64,000 bases of DNA from Solibacter sp039934035 (GCA_039934035.1 JBDTMZ010000072.1:34930-98929); one strand, 5' to 3'; counted from the stretch's first letter, positions 38,328-48,058 are shown. A program made the numbers and translations. Notes: generated by a model not told the origin, from the sequence alone.

Positions 38328-40232
38328 GTGACCCTTCCTCCGGCAGACCCAAATCTCGGACCTCAGCTTTCCGATAAGCCTCCCCTGCGCGACGATACGC
38401 GCTTTGCGGCCGGTAAGATTGCGGTGTTTCAGTACACCACAGTCGTCACGTTCCTGTTTCTGATTTCCGGCTTTTGGCGCCTGCAAGTGCAGAACCCGGA
38501 ATTCTACGGTGAACGCGCCCAGCAGAACAGCATCAAATCCGTACCGATTCCAGGTCCGCGGGGCCGCATACTGGACCGTGACGGGCGCGTCATCGTCGAC
38601 AATCACTCGTCGTTCAGCCTGCTGCTGGCGCGCGAATCCGCCAAAGAGGAACACCTGCGCGCCATCGCGCAAGGGCTCGACCTGGATTACCCGGACCTTT
38701 TTGCGCGGGTGCAGCGGGTACGCAAGCAGCCTAAATACGTCGCCTTGACGATCAAAGACGAGCTGACGCCGGCGGACCTCTCGTTCGTCGATTCGCATCA
38801 CGATTTCTTCCCGGAACTGGTCCTGATTCAAACTCCCCGCCGCCTCTATCCGCGCGATGGCATGCTGGCCCACGTCATCGGCTACACCGGGGAAATCAGC
38901 GAGCAGGAACTCGATCTGGCGGAATTCGCCAAATACAACCAGGGCGACGTGGTGGGCAAGTTTGGAATCGAGAAACAATACAACGACACGCTGATGGGCG
39001 TGGACGGGCAGCGGCAGGTCGTAGTGGACAATCGCGGCCAGGTGCGGCAGACCCTCGCCACCAAGAAGGCGGTCGAAGGCAAAGACCTGCAACTCACCAT
39101 CGATCTCGACCTGCAGACCGTCGCTGAACTTGCCATGGAGGGCCGCAACGGCAGCGTGGTGGCGCTCGATCCGCGCAATGGCGAAGTGCTGGCGATGGTC
39201 AGCCGGCCCACCTTCGACCCCAATAAATTCGCCGTCCGCATTCGCACCAAGGATTGGCGCGAGATCGCCGACAATCCGGATCATCCGATGCTGAATCGCG
39301 CGATCCAGGCGGAACTGGCGCCGGGCTCGACCTTTAAGCCGATTGTCGCGCTGGCCGGCCTGGAGACGGGCACGATCGACGAACACTGGTCCACGCGCTG
39401 CGGCGGCGGCGTCAAGTTATACGATCGCTACCAGCGCTGCTGGGAGCCGCGCGGCCACGGAACGCAATCGCTGCACGGCGGCATCGTCCACTCCTGCGAC
39501 GTCTACTTTTACACGCTGGGCGCCAAACTGGGAATCGAAAACCTGGCCTTCTACGGCGACATCGTGGGCTTCGGACATCCCACGGGGATCGATCTGCCGC
39601 ACGAGAAAGGCGGCCTGATGCCGTCGGAAAAATGGAAGCTGCGCTATTACCGCACCAAGTGGTATCCGGGCGAAACGCCCTCGGTGGCCATCGGTCAGGG
39701 CGCGCTGACCGTGACTCCCCTACAGCTCGCGCGCGCCATCGGCGGCCTGGCCGTGGGCGGCAAATGGTTCGAGCCGCACATGGTGAAGAAGTCGATCGAA
39801 CAGGTGAGGATGGCCGAGTGGACGCTGAATCCGGAGAATGTGAAGGCCGTGATCAGCGGCATGTATGGTGTGGTCAACGAGGGCGGCACTGGCGTGCGCG
39901 CCGCGTTGCCACACATCGAAGTGTGCGGGAAGACCGGCACCTCGCAGCTCGCGTCCAACGACTTCCTGAAGGGCACCGCCGCCGGCAAGGAGATGAAGGA
40001 TAATGCCTGGTTCGTGGGCTTTGCGCCGCGCGACAATCCGGAAATCGTGATTGTGGCGCTGTTCGAACATGGCGCTCACGGGCAGTTTGCCGCCGGCATC
40101 GTGCGCGACGTGCTCAAGGCCCATTTCGACAAAAAGGAACGCATGACGCAGATGCAGCAGAGCCAGAGCCGGACGGTTGCCGCGCTCACCCTCGGGGTTC
40201 CCGGACCGGCCGGGGCAGTGCCAGGCCGCTAA
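38328..40232 (+). CDS. mrdA: Penicillin-binding protein 2 (elongasome transpeptidase)
   Basis: 634 residues from a GTG at 38328. One membrane helix (about 29-47), then the dimerisation domain with GPRGRILDRDGRVI, then the transpeptidase domain: APGSTFKP (Ser334, Lys337), HSCDVYFY and CGKTGTSQ. It cross-links peptidoglycan during cell elongation. rodA follows one base after its stop, the conserved mrdA-rodA pair of rod-shaped bacteria. mreBCD is not in the window. Confidence 0.95.
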   Translation: MTLPPADPNLGPQLSDKPPLRDDTRFAAGKIAVFQYTTVVTFLFLISGFWRLQVQNPEFYGERAQQNSIKSVPIPGPRGRILDRDGRVIVDNHSSFSLLLARESAKEEHLRAIAQGLDLDYPDLFARVQRVRKQPKYVALTIKDELTPADLSFVDSHHDFFPELVLIQTPRRLYPRDGMLAHVIGYTGEISEQELDLAEFAKYNQGDVVGKFGIEKQYNDTLMGVDGQRQVVVDNRGQVRQTLATKKAVEGKDLQLTIDLDLQTVAELAMEGRNGSVVALDPRNGEVLAMVSRPTFDPNKFAVRIRTKDWREIADNPDHPMLNRAIQAELAPGSTFKPIVALAGLETGTIDEHWSTRCGGGVKLYDRYQRCWEPRGHGTQSLHGGIVHSCDVYFYTLGAKLGIENLAFYGDIVGFGHPTGIDLPHEKGGLMPSEKWKLRYYRTKWYPGETPSVAIGQGALTVTPLQLARAIGGLAVGGKWFEPHMVKKSIEQVRMAEWTLNPENVKAVISGMYGVVNEGGTGVRAALPHIEVCGKTGTSQLASNDFLKGTAAGKEMKDNAWFVGFAPRDNPEIVIVALFEHGAHGQFAAGIVRDVLKAHFDKKERMTQMQQSQSRTVAALTLGVPGPAGAVPGR

Positions 40233-40233
40233 C

Positions 40234-41325
40234 ATGGCCAAATACCTCTCCCCGCGCGACATCGATTGGACCGTGCTGCTGATCGTGCTGCTCATCTGCG
40301 GAGTCGGCGTGCTGCAAATCTTCAGCGCCACCCGCGATACGGATTACACCTCCGCCTGGTGGAAGCAGATCCTGTATGTGGTCGGCGGGCTGGTACTGAT
40401 GTGGCTGATTACCGCCATCGATTACCACTCCCTGCTGCATTACGTTCCCGCGCTTTACGTCAGCAGCGTGGTCCTGCTGATGGTGACCTACATGGTGGGC
40501 GAGAAGACCTACGGCTCCAAACGCTGGATTCCAGTCGGTTTCGGGGTCCATTTGCAGGTATCGGAATTTGTCAAGCTGGTGATAATATTGTTGGTAGCTC
40601 GCTATCTTACCGATTTGCGGACCGATGATCTGGAAATTCGGGAGATGTTGAAATTGGCGGGCCTGGTAATGGTGCCGACCGCGCTGGTGATGAAACAGCC
40701 GGACTTGGGTACCTCCCTGACGTATGTGGCGATACTAATCGCCTGTGCGTTCATCGCGGGTTTGCGTTGGAAATATGTGGCTGTCATCGCCATTGTGACG
40801 GTGGTAGTGCTCCCTATCAGTTGGCAGTTTTTGAATGAGTATCAGAAGGGGCGGATCGTAAGTTTCATGGACCCCGAGCGCGATCCGCAGGGGAAGGGTT
40901 ATCAGTTGATCCAGTCCCAGATTGCCGTGGGCTCGGGAGGCATGTTCGGCAAGGGCGTGACCAAGGGTACTCAAACGCAATTGCGGTTTCTGCCGGTGCC
41001 CCACAAGGATTTTATCTTCTCGGCGTTTGCCGAGGAGCATGGGTTCGTGGGTGTGACGATTCTGTTGTCGATGTTTTTTGTGCTGGTGATGCGTATCATT
41101 CAAAATGCGCATACGGCGCCAGACCGGGTTGGGATGTATATATGTATGGGGGTGGCGGCCCTGCTGCTGTTCCACATTCTGGTGAATGTGGGAATGGTGG
41201 CTGGATTGATGCCGGTGACCGGCATCCCGCTGCCGTTCATGAGTTTTGGTGGTTCAAGTGTCTGGACGTTTTTCCTGGCGCTGGGGCTGGTTAACAATGT
41301 CCGCCTCAGGCGGTTCGTGAATTGA
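40234..41325 (+). CDS. rodA: Rod-shape peptidoglycan glycosyltransferase RodA
   Basis: 363 residues from ATG 40234. About ten membrane helices of the SEDS family: GVGVLQIFSATRD in helix 1, RWIPVGFGVHLQVSEFVKL, KQPDLGTSLTY, then RFLPVPHKDFIFSAFAEEHG and the end motif LPVTGIPLPFMSFGGSS. It polymerises lipid II together with the partner PBP2 encoded immediately upstream. Confidence 0.96.
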   Translation: MAKYLSPRDIDWTVLLIVLLICGVGVLQIFSATRDTDYTSAWWKQILYVVGGLVLMWLITAIDYHSLLHYVPALYVSSVVLLMVTYMVGEKTYGSKRWIPVGFGVHLQVSEFVKLVIILLVARYLTDLRTDDLEIREMLKLAGLVMVPTALVMKQPDLGTSLTYVAILIACAFIAGLRWKYVAVIAIVTVVVLPISWQFLNEYQKGRIVSFMDPERDPQGKGYQLIQSQIAVGSGGMFGKGVTKGTQTQLRFLPVPHKDFIFSAFAEEHGFVGVTILLSMFFVLVMRIIQNAHTAPDRVGMYICMGVAALLLFHILVNVGMVAGLMPVTGIPLPFMSFGGSSVWTFFLALGLVNNVRLRRFVN

Positions 41326-41615
41326 CCGGATGTTCTCGCAAGAGGCGTCCGTTGCAGAAGAAATTATTCGGGAGCCTGTAGAGACCCCCGGGGAACAGGG
41401 CACGAAAGCGCGAAGTGGCGCGGAAACGCCCGTCCCGGCAAAGAGGAGTGCTTCCCGGCCGGCGGATGTATGAGGAAGATGCATCTCCATCTCCGGCCCG
41501 CGTAAGTTCGTAGCTGAAGTTATCGGATAAGCCGGCAGCAATTGGCGGATCCACAGCCACCGGGCCATCGCAGCCCTTCCTCCTGGTCCTCTCCTAGCCC
41601 CGGGGAGGCAGTTGA
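41326..41615 (+). promoter_or_regulatory. 290-base leader before the RNase E/G gene
   Basis: No gene found here. The stretch is G/C-rich and full of short complementary segments: CCCCCGGGG near 41383; GGCGCGGAAACGCC at about 41417; CCCGGCCGGCGG; and GGAAGATGCATCTCC at 41474-41488, built on the palindrome AGATGCATCT. A good ribosome site, GGGGAGG, ends seven bases before the ATG. RNase E in enterobacteria regulates its own mRNA through a structured leader, so this may do the same. No riboswitch class I know is recognisable. Confidence 0.4.
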
Positions 41616-44600
41616 ATGTCAAAAGAGTTAGTGATTTCAGCAAATCGCCACGAGACTCGCGTGGCAGTGCTGGACGACGATCAGGTCGTTGAAGTTTACT
41701 ATCAACGCGAAAACGAGTATTCCTTAGCGGGTTCCATCCATAAGGGCAGAGTGACGCGCGTGCTTCCAGGCATGCAGTCCGCCTTCGTCGATATCGGCTT
41801 GGGCCGCGACGCCTTCCTTTATGTCTCCGATTTCTTCGAGGATAACGACGAGTACGACAAGATCGTGACGTCGGTGGAAGAGAAGGTCCTGAAACAACTG
41901 GACCGCCCCCCCGCGCCCGTGGCGCTGCCCGCTGACACCGGGGAAACGGTGGCGCGCGCCGAAACCGCCGCACCGCCGGCGATCGAAGGCGTGGCAATGC
42001 CCGTGGATGTGGCGCCGCCGCCGGTCGCGTTGGGCCCTCCTGCGAGCGCGATGGTCGGTCCCGCGAACCAGTATCAGGGGAATCGCCGCCCCGAGCGCGG
42101 CGACGACCGCCGCGACCAGCCGCGAGATCAGCAGCGGGATCAGCCGCGCGATCAGCAGCGGGATCAGAATGACCGCCGGGGGCGCCGCTCCCGCCGAGGC
42201 CGCGGACAACGCGGTGGCGCACGCGGTCTGCCGGACGCCAAATATTATTCGCCGCGCCCCGAGGGCGACTCGCGCTACCAATCGCCCGCAGCCGGAATTC
42301 CGGAAGCGGCGCCCATGGAAGATGCCGAGCAGCAACTGGAACAGCCCCGTATCATTTTCGATCCTTCGCAGGATGATTTCTTCGTGTTGCCCGGCGAGTC
42401 GCTGGCCAAATACAAAGGAAGCCCCGAAGACGAGCCGGAAGCTGAATCCGCCGGTGATTTTGAAGAGTTTTCCGACGTGGAGCTGACTGCCGAAGAAGCG
42501 GCAGGCAGCTTCGAAGGCGGGACGCAGCGCATGCTCGAGGAAGCGGCGAAAGCCGCCTCCGTGGAAGTGAAAACTCCCTCGACATCCGCCCGCGGCGAAG
42601 TGCCTGCGGCTGCTGAGCCCGAACCTGTAGCGGCCGAACCGGTGGCCGCAGCGGAACCGGTGGCCGCAGCCGAACCCGTGGCCGTAGCCGAACCGGTGGC
42701 TGTAGCAGCCGAACCCGAACCGGCGGTGCCCGAAGTGGTGACTGCCGCCCCGCTGGTTGCCGAGCCCGAGCCTGTGGCCGTGCCAGAACCGATGGCGGAA
42801 TCCGCCTCGGAGCCGGCGGAGGAAGTACCTGCCGCCTCAGGGGAAGCTGCCGACGCCGCTCTCGCCGAAACCCTGGTTGCCGCCATGGAAGCCGCCGAAC
42901 CTCCCATTCAGGTGGTGTCGTTCGAAACCGGCTTCGTCGCGCTCGAAGAGGAGTACCCGGAGCCCCTCGAAAGCTCCGAAGAGGGCGCCGAAATCGACGA
43001 TTCCGATGAAGAAATCGACGGCGATACCGACGTGGAAGCCGTAGCCGAGTCCGGCGAAGAAGTCACCGCCGATACGGTAGCCGAAGAAGAGGGCCCCGAA
43101 CCCGCGCGCATGCCGACCAGCCTCACCGCCACGCTGCGCGAACAGGGCGGACGTTATCCGCACCGTGTCTCGCGCCGGTCGCGCCGCAAGGGCCGCGGCG
43201 ATCGTGGTCCCGACGGGCCGCGCCAGGGCGAGGGTCGTCCCGAGGGACGGCCGGAGCAGGGCGGGGAACAGCGCATCGTGCAGCGTCCCGAAGGCGGACG
43301 TCCGGAAGGCCGGGCCGAGGGACGCCCCGAACGCTCGGAAGGGCGCGGCGAAGGTCGCTCGGAAGGCCGTCCCGATGGACGCTCCGAGGGCCGCGAAGGT
43401 CGCTCGGAAGGGCGTCCTGAACGCTCCGAAGGCCGTCCCGAACGTTCCGAGGGTCGTCCCGAACGCTCCGAAGGGCGTCCCGAACGCTCCGACAAGATCC
43501 CGTTGCCTTCCATCAGCGACCTGCTGAAAGAAGGCCAGGAAATTATCGTTCAGATCGCCAAAGAACCGCTGGGACAGAAGGGCGCGCGCATCACCTCGCA
43601 CATCGCCCTCCCTGGCCGCTTCCTGGTCTACATGCCGACGGTCGACCACATCGGCGTTTCCCGCAAGATTCCGAGCGACGAAGAGCGCCTCCGCCTGAAG
43701 CGCATACTGCAAGGCAACCGCACTGGTATTTCGGGCGGCTACATCGTCCGCACCGCCGGCGAAGGCCGCACGGAAGAAGAGTTGCGCGCCGACATGATGT
43801 TCCTCTACAACCTGTGGCTGGACATGCGGCAAAAGGCGGAGCGCCGTCCCGCGCCCATGTTGATTCACCACGATTTGAATGTGGTGGAACGCATTCTGCG
43901 CGATCAACTGACCGCTTCCTACAAGAGCGTCTGGGTGGACAACGAAGAGGTTTACGAAAGCGTGCTGCGCTTCGTGCAGCGCTTCCAACCCGCCCTGGTC
44001 AATCGCGTGAAGATGTACACGCGCTCCACCCCAATCTTCGACGAGTTCGGGATCACCAGCGAACTGGAAAAGGCGCTGCGTCCCAAGGTGTGGCTGAAAT
44101 CGGGCGGCTATATCGTGATTAACCAGACCGAAGCGCTGGTGGCCATCGATATCAACACCGGCAAATATGTCGGTAAATCGAATCGCCTGGAAGACACCAT
44201 CGTCAAGACGAACACCGATGCCATCAAGGAAATCGTGCGCCAGATCCGCCTGCGGGATCTGGGCGGCATCATCGTGGTGGACTTCATCGACATGGACGAG
44301 CGCAAGAATCGCCAGAAGGTGATGCAGGCCCTCGAAGAGGAAATGCGCGCCGACCGCGCCCCGTATAAAATTCTGCAGTTCAACGATTTCGGCCTGGTGG
44401 CGATCACGCGCAAGCGCGTGAAGCAGAGCCTGGAACGCACCCTATGCACGCCCTGCACTTATTGCGAGGGCGCCGGCTACATCAAGAGTCCGCAGACCGT
44501 CATCTCGGAGATCCTGGTGGAAGCGCAGAAGATCGCGCGCGCGGTGGATACCAAGGACGTCATGCTGCGGGTGTCTCCCGACGTGGCCAAACTGCTCAAG

Positions 44601-44705
44601 AGCAACCAGAACTCCTACCTGCAGGAGATCGAAGAGATTCTCAATAAGCCGGTGATCGTGAAGAGCGACCCGCTGCTGCACCAGGAGAAGTTCGACCTCG
44701 CGTAG
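41616..44705 (+). CDS. rne: RNase E/G-family endoribonuclease with a ~530-residue insertion in the S1 domain
   Basis: 1029 residues. The N-terminus (MSKELVISANRHETRVAVLD) and S1 half AFVDIGLGRDAFLYVSDFF are normal up to about residue 95. A low-complexity acidic and Arg-rich insertion then runs to about residue 626, including RDQPRDQQ repeats, Glu-Pro-Val-Ala repeats, and SEGRPER repeats. The S1 domain resumes with ISDLLKEGQEIIVQIAKEPL. The catalytic core is intact: Asp845 in VAIDINTGK, Asp889 in VVDFIDMDE, and the zinc-link CTPCTYCEGAGY. The disordered insertion probably replaces the C-terminal scaffold of proteobacterial RNase E for RNA or partner binding. A strong terminator follows. Confidence 0.93.
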   Translation: MSKELVISANRHETRVAVLDDDQVVEVYYQRENEYSLAGSIHKGRVTRVLPGMQSAFVDIGLGRDAFLYVSDFFEDNDEYDKIVTSVEEKVLKQLDRPPAPVALPADTGETVARAETAAPPAIEGVAMPVDVAPPPVALGPPASAMVGPANQYQGNRRPERGDDRRDQPRDQQRDQPRDQQRDQNDRRGRRSRRGRGQRGGARGLPDAKYYSPRPEGDSRYQSPAAGIPEAAPMEDAEQQLEQPRIIFDPSQDDFFVLPGESLAKYKGSPEDEPEAESAGDFEEFSDVELTAEEAAGSFEGGTQRMLEEAAKAASVEVKTPSTSARGEVPAAAEPEPVAAEPVAAAEPVAAAEPVAVAEPVAVAAEPEPAVPEVVTAAPLVAEPEPVAVPEPMAESASEPAEEVPAASGEAADAALAETLVAAMEAAEPPIQVVSFETGFVALEEEYPEPLESSEEGAEIDDSDEEIDGDTDVEAVAESGEEVTADTVAEEEGPEPARMPTSLTATLREQGGRYPHRVSRRSRRKGRGDRGPDGPRQGEGRPEGRPEQGGEQRIVQRPEGGRPEGRAEGRPERSEGRGEGRSEGRPDGRSEGREGRSEGRPERSEGRPERSEGRPERSEGRPERSDKIPLPSISDLLKEGQEIIVQIAKEPLGQKGARITSHIALPGRFLVYMPTVDHIGVSRKIPSDEERLRLKRILQGNRTGISGGYIVRTAGEGRTEEELRADMMFLYNLWLDMRQKAERRPAPMLIHHDLNVVERILRDQLTASYKSVWVDNEEVYESVLRFVQRFQPALVNRVKMYTRSTPIFDEFGITSELEKALRPKVWLKSGGYIVINQTEALVAIDINTGKYVGKSNRLEDTIVKTNTDAIKEIVRQIRLRDLGGIIVVDFIDMDERKNRQKVMQALEEEMRADRAPYKILQFNDFGLVAITRKRVKQSLERTLCTPCTYCEGAGYIKSPQTVISEILVEAQKIARAVDTKDVMLRVSPDVAKLLKSNQNSYLQEIEEILNKPVIVKSDPLLHQEKFDLA

Positions 44706-44729
44706 GCGTTTCCTTCCCAAGCATCAAGA

Positions 44730-44756
44730 GCCTCCCGCTACCCGGGAGGCTTTTTT
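44730..44756 (+). terminator. Rho-independent terminator after the RNase gene
   Basis: GCCTCCCG (44730-44737) pairs with CGGGAGGC (44743-44750) around a 5-base loop, followed directly by six T residues. The 128 bases from here to the next gene hold nothing I recognise. Confidence 0.92.
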
Positions 44757-44884
44757 ATTGGTGTGCATGGCTCAGGGCTGTGCAGGTGAGTCCGCTCGCC
44801 GGCAAGCGCTTTTAGGAGAGCGCTTCCTCACCGGTGTGATGATGAGTGGAGGCACGCATTCCGTTACCGCCCAGCGATGCTCGC

Positions 44885-45961
44885 CTACCGCGCGAAGCTG
44901 AGGCGTAAGCCGGTGGACAGGATCAGGTCGTTGCGCTGCAAGCCTCCCACGGGGTTGCTGACGAAGCGTTCGCTTGCCGTGACCTGCCAGCCCAACCACT
45001 TCTTCAGCACCGTGTTGGTGCCAAAATCGAAATTCACACGATAGGCGCCGGTGTCGGTGAGATTGGCGAAGAACCGCAGGGATTGCGTCAACGAAACCGC
45101 CTTGGAAAGCTTGTAACTCAGATTGTCGCCAAAGTTTGCCTCGGCCGAACTTCTGGAGTCGTGGATGATGAACTTTTCGTGCTGGTAGTTGATGCCCGCG
45201 TCGAAATCCAAGCTGACATTCTCTTTCTTGATCACGTGCATCCCAAGGCCGCCGCCCGCGACAAAGCGAAGATCCAGGTCCTGGAACGAGTCATGCTGAT
45301 AATCGTTGAAACCGGTAACGAACAACCGGCCCACCAGGGTGCGATCGTATTTCCAGCCTCCGCGCAAGGAACTTGCCGTTGTCTTGTTGACATTGCGGAG
45401 TTCACCCGTCGACTGGAGTTCTTTGATGCGCGCCGTGGTGTAGACCTGATTGAAATACGTCGTGATCTTGTCGGTTCGCGTCACGCGGGAGGCGTTGAAC
45501 GCCGTGGAAAGAAGCTCGGTGTGCGAGTTACCAGTGGCCAGCGCAAAGCCCATATCGAAATAACCGGCCCACAGGTCCAGCAGGCCGGGATGCAGCATGC
45601 GATCGAAATGCGCCTGTTCCGCCGCGTCGCGCACGGCGGCAACCGTCGCTAGCGGCGCGCTCTTGGCGGCGCCGGGCGCGGCAACCTGCAACTGATCGCC
45701 GGCAGTGACGATCTTCCCTTTCACTGTCTCTCCCGAGGGCAGCACCACGCTGAGCTCAGCGTCGCTGCGAATGCTCTTGACCGCCGACCAGGGCATCGTC
45801 ACTTCGCCCAGGAATTCGCTTTTGATGGTGAGCTTGTCGCCGTCTTTCTTGACGATTGCGCCCGTGATGGTATCGCCGTTCGTCAACACCACCTGATCGG
45901 CAGCCATGGCTTGCAATGCAAACGCGAGGAGGGGGAGCAGCAAACGCACGGAGTTTCTCAT
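44885..45961 (-). CDS. DUF481 outer-membrane beta-barrel protein
   Basis: 358 residues. The signal peptide (LLLPLLAFALQAMA) is followed by an N-terminal small beta domain (DQVVLTNGDTITGAIVKKDG), repeated in partial form near residue 75, and then a roughly 250-residue barrel of alternating strands ending in GLRLSFAR, with an aromatic-then-Ala-Arg tail. DUF481/YdiY proteins are predicted outer-membrane proteins of unknown transport role. It starts 11 bases after the SEC-C gene and is probably in its operon. Confidence 0.88.
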   Translation of the reverse strand: MRNSVRLLLPLLAFALQAMAADQVVLTNGDTITGAIVKKDGDKLTIKSEFLGEVTMPWSAVKSIRSDAELSVVLPSGETVKGKIVTAGDQLQVAAPGAAKSAPLATVAAVRDAAEQAHFDRMLHPGLLDLWAGYFDMGFALATGNSHTELLSTAFNASRVTRTDKITTYFNQVYTTARIKELQSTGELRNVNKTTASSLRGGWKYDRTLVGRLFVTGFNDYQHDSFQDLDLRFVAGGGLGMHVIKKENVSLDFDAGINYQHEKFIIHDSRSSAEANFGDNLSYKLSKAVSLTQSLRFFANLTDTGAYRVNFDFGTNTVLKKWLGWQVTASERFVSNPVGGLQRNDLILSTGLRLSFAR

Positions 45962-45972
45962 AAAAGCTCGCC

Positions 45973-47187
45973 TTACCGATGTTCGTCGCTATCGAGATGA
46001 CACTTTTTATATTTCTTACCACTTCCGCACCAGCAGGGATCGTTGCGGCCGACCTTAGGATGTTCGTGTTCGAACGTTCCATTCTCCACCGCGTCGAAGC
46101 CTTCGACGCACACGTCGTAAATGGAGGGTTCTTCCGACCCGGCGATTTCCTGGCGCGCTTCCTCGATCTCCGCGCGCAGCGCCCGCAGTTCCTTGCGGCC
46201 ATTCCGCGAGATGCTGGAGCCGTATTTCGCCTCGATCGCCTTCTCGGGCTCGCTATCCGCCCCGTGCATGACGAAGGCGCTGGTGAACATACTGAGCAGC
46301 ACCAGATCGGTCTCATCCTTATCGAATTCGTCGATATGGTCGGCCAATCCCAAGAGCACATCGTCGCGTCCCGGTGTCTCGGGCATCATGCATAGCTGCT
46401 GTGCCAGCGTCGCCAGGTCCAGCGCAGCGGCGCCGATCGAGAGTTGCTTGATGATGGCGAGAGTCTCTTGCGGGTGCCGCCGGGCAATGCGCAGGAAAGC
46501 CCAGCGTGCGGCCCCACCGACGGCCTCGTCCTCCATCGGCGTGAAACGGTGCAGCGCCGGCAGAAAGGCGGGATCCCCGATTTCACCGAGCAGCGCCAGA
46601 GCGCGCGCCGCCAAGCCGTCGTCGGCATCGTCCAGGAGATCCTCGCCAAAGGCGTTGAGCACACCCATCAGCAGCGGAGCGATGTCGGCGCCGCGCGCCA
46701 GAATGCGATCCACCAGGGACGGCTCGACGGCGTCCAGGCCCGCCGCGAAAAGCTGGTGCAGCAGACGGTGCGGCTCCAGTTCCCGGGTCACCGCTTCCGG
46801 CTCCTCACCGGGCGCAAGCGCCGGCGCAGGCGCGTCCAGCAGGTGCGGATCGGTTTCCCCTTCCTCGACCGGATAGAAGTGCAGCTTCTGTTTTCCCAGG
46901 GCGGCATAGGCAGCCGCCAGCGCCGGGTCGGGGAGCACGCGGCCCAGCACGAGATAGCAGTCGTGCGCGACCGGGTTGGCGTTGATGGCGCGCCGCGCGT
47001 AGTCCGCCGCCAGAGCGCGGTCGCCCGTCTCCTCGGCGATCACCGCCAGGGAACGCAGTGCCAGGGGATCGTTGGGATCCACCGTGAGTGCCTGCCGGAA
47101 GGCTTCCGCCGGGTCGATGCTGCCGGCTTCCAGTTTCTTTTCCAGTTCGAGACGGAAATCGTTTACGGATTCAGGAGGAAAGATCAT
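45973..47187 (-). CDS. TPR-like protein with C-terminal SEC-C zinc motif
   Basis: 404 residues from MIFPPESVNDFRLELEKKLE. The first 100 residues are TPR-like (DPNDPLALRSLAVIAEETGD), the middle is helical and acidic, and the last 25 residues are a SEC-C motif, GRNDPCWCGSGKKYKKCH, which binds zinc and in SecA contacts SecB or ribosomes. Similar proteins with a SEC-C tail are widespread and mostly uncharacterised. It precedes the DUF481 gene by 11 bases and follows the small secreted protein gene by 13. Confidence 0.85.
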   Translation of the reverse strand: MIFPPESVNDFRLELEKKLEAGSIDPAEAFRQALTVDPNDPLALRSLAVIAEETGDRALAADYARRAINANPVAHDCYLVLGRVLPDPALAAAYAALGKQKLHFYPVEEGETDPHLLDAPAPALAPGEEPEAVTRELEPHRLLHQLFAAGLDAVEPSLVDRILARGADIAPLLMGVLNAFGEDLLDDADDGLAARALALLGEIGDPAFLPALHRFTPMEDEAVGGAARWAFLRIARRHPQETLAIIKQLSIGAAALDLATLAQQLCMMPETPGRDDVLLGLADHIDEFDKDETDLVLLSMFTSAFVMHGADSEPEKAIEAKYGSSISRNGRKELRALRAEIEEARQEIAGSEEPSIYDVCVEGFDAVENGTFEHEHPKVGRNDPCWCGSGKKYKKCHLDSDEHR

Positions 47188-47200
47188 GAGGTGGCGCGTG

Positions 47201-47593
47201 TCAGTGAGCGGAGTACTGCTGTTGCGGCGGGTTGAGCGTGACGTCGAGGGTCTTCTCTTCTTCCTCAACTTCGAACGTATGGCCAAACGTCTGGTATCCT
47301 TTGGCGATCACCTGCACCAGGATCTTGCCTTGGGGAATGGAAGGAATGCGCGCCTCCCCTTCCTGGTTGGTGCGCAGTTCGAAGGTGGTCCTGACGGACT
47401 TGCCTAATTTGACCACCGAGTGCCCTTGCACGAACCGCACCACGACGCTGGCATGTTCCACCGGCTTGCCGCCCTCGCTCTTGACCGCGATGACGATTTT
47501 GGTCATGTCGGCGGCGAACGTGGCCGTCGCGAGCAAGGTCAACATTACGGCTGCGGGCCAAAAAATCCGGAGCAGGCATTGCCGATTACGCAT
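47201..47593 (-). CDS. Small secreted protein with carboxypeptidase-regulatory-like beta domain
   Basis: 130 residues from MRNRQCLLRIFWPAAVMLTL, a signal peptide cut after TFA. The remainder is one beta-sandwich: MTKIVIAVKSEGGKPVEHAS, then GKILVQVIAKGYQTFG, the typical CarboxypepD_reg pattern. It lies 13 bases before the SEC-C gene on the same strand and starts 75 bases from the divergent tmRNA gene. Role unknown. Confidence 0.83.
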   Translation of the reverse strand: MRNRQCLLRIFWPAAVMLTLLATATFAADMTKIVIAVKSEGGKPVEHASVVVRFVQGHSVVKLGKSVRTTFELRTNQEGEARIPSIPQGKILVQVIAKGYQTFGHTFEVEEEEKTLDVTLNPPQQQYSAH

Positions 47594-47667
47594 ACCCCGA
47601 TTATAAACGACGGGGGAAGCGGGAGGTGGTAGAATGAGCATGTAGTACCTGCCAGTCGCAACCATGG

Positions 47668-48020
47668 GGGGGCGCAACGGATTCGACGGGATCGAATCGT
47701 GGTGGGGAGGCGTGCCGGGTTCCGAGCTCCCGTAAAACGATCGGAAAAACACAACTGCCAACACGCAGTTTGCATACGCTGCTTAATTAATTAAGTAGCC
47801 GTTCCAGCCACTGAGCCCGCGCGGTGGTGAGTGAACGTCATTTTGCGGGATAGGCCAAGAGCTTCGGTCCGGAGCTGGCGGCTGAGACCTAATCGGGCTA
47901 GGCTTCCACCATACTTGCCGGGTCAGCGGTGGCGGCCGACAATCATGATCCGGATACGCACGTAGTTCTCTTCATTGCGGGCTTTCTCGGACGGGGGTTC
48001 AACTCCCCCCGCCTCCACCA
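47668..48020 (+). ncRNA. ssrA: Transfer-messenger RNA
   Basis: 353 bases. The 5' end GGGGGCGCAACGGATTCGAC and the 3' end CGCCTCCACCA form the tRNA-like acceptor stem with CCA encoded; the T-arm is GGACGGGGGTTCAACTCCCC. The tag-reading frame is at 47757-47786 and encodes ANTQFAYAA followed by TAA, ending in the protease-recognition AA. It rescues stalled ribosomes with SmpB. A tyrosine recombinase gene begins 77 bases downstream, so the 3' end is the probable phage or island attachment site. Confidence 0.97.
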
Positions 48021-48058
48021 CAATAGAATCAATAGCTTAGCGAATATTTAAGAAATAA

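Noticed and set aside
43318..43490. Regularly repeated 12- to 21-base units resembling a CRISPR array
   Set aside because: They encode the SEGRPER heptads of the RNase in frame, have no spacers, and no cas genes are near. No CRISPR array was found in the window.
42837..43988. 383-codon minus-strand frame opposite the RNase insertion
   Set aside because: It exists because the insertion is repetitive and stop-poor on both strands; no ribosome site or family features.
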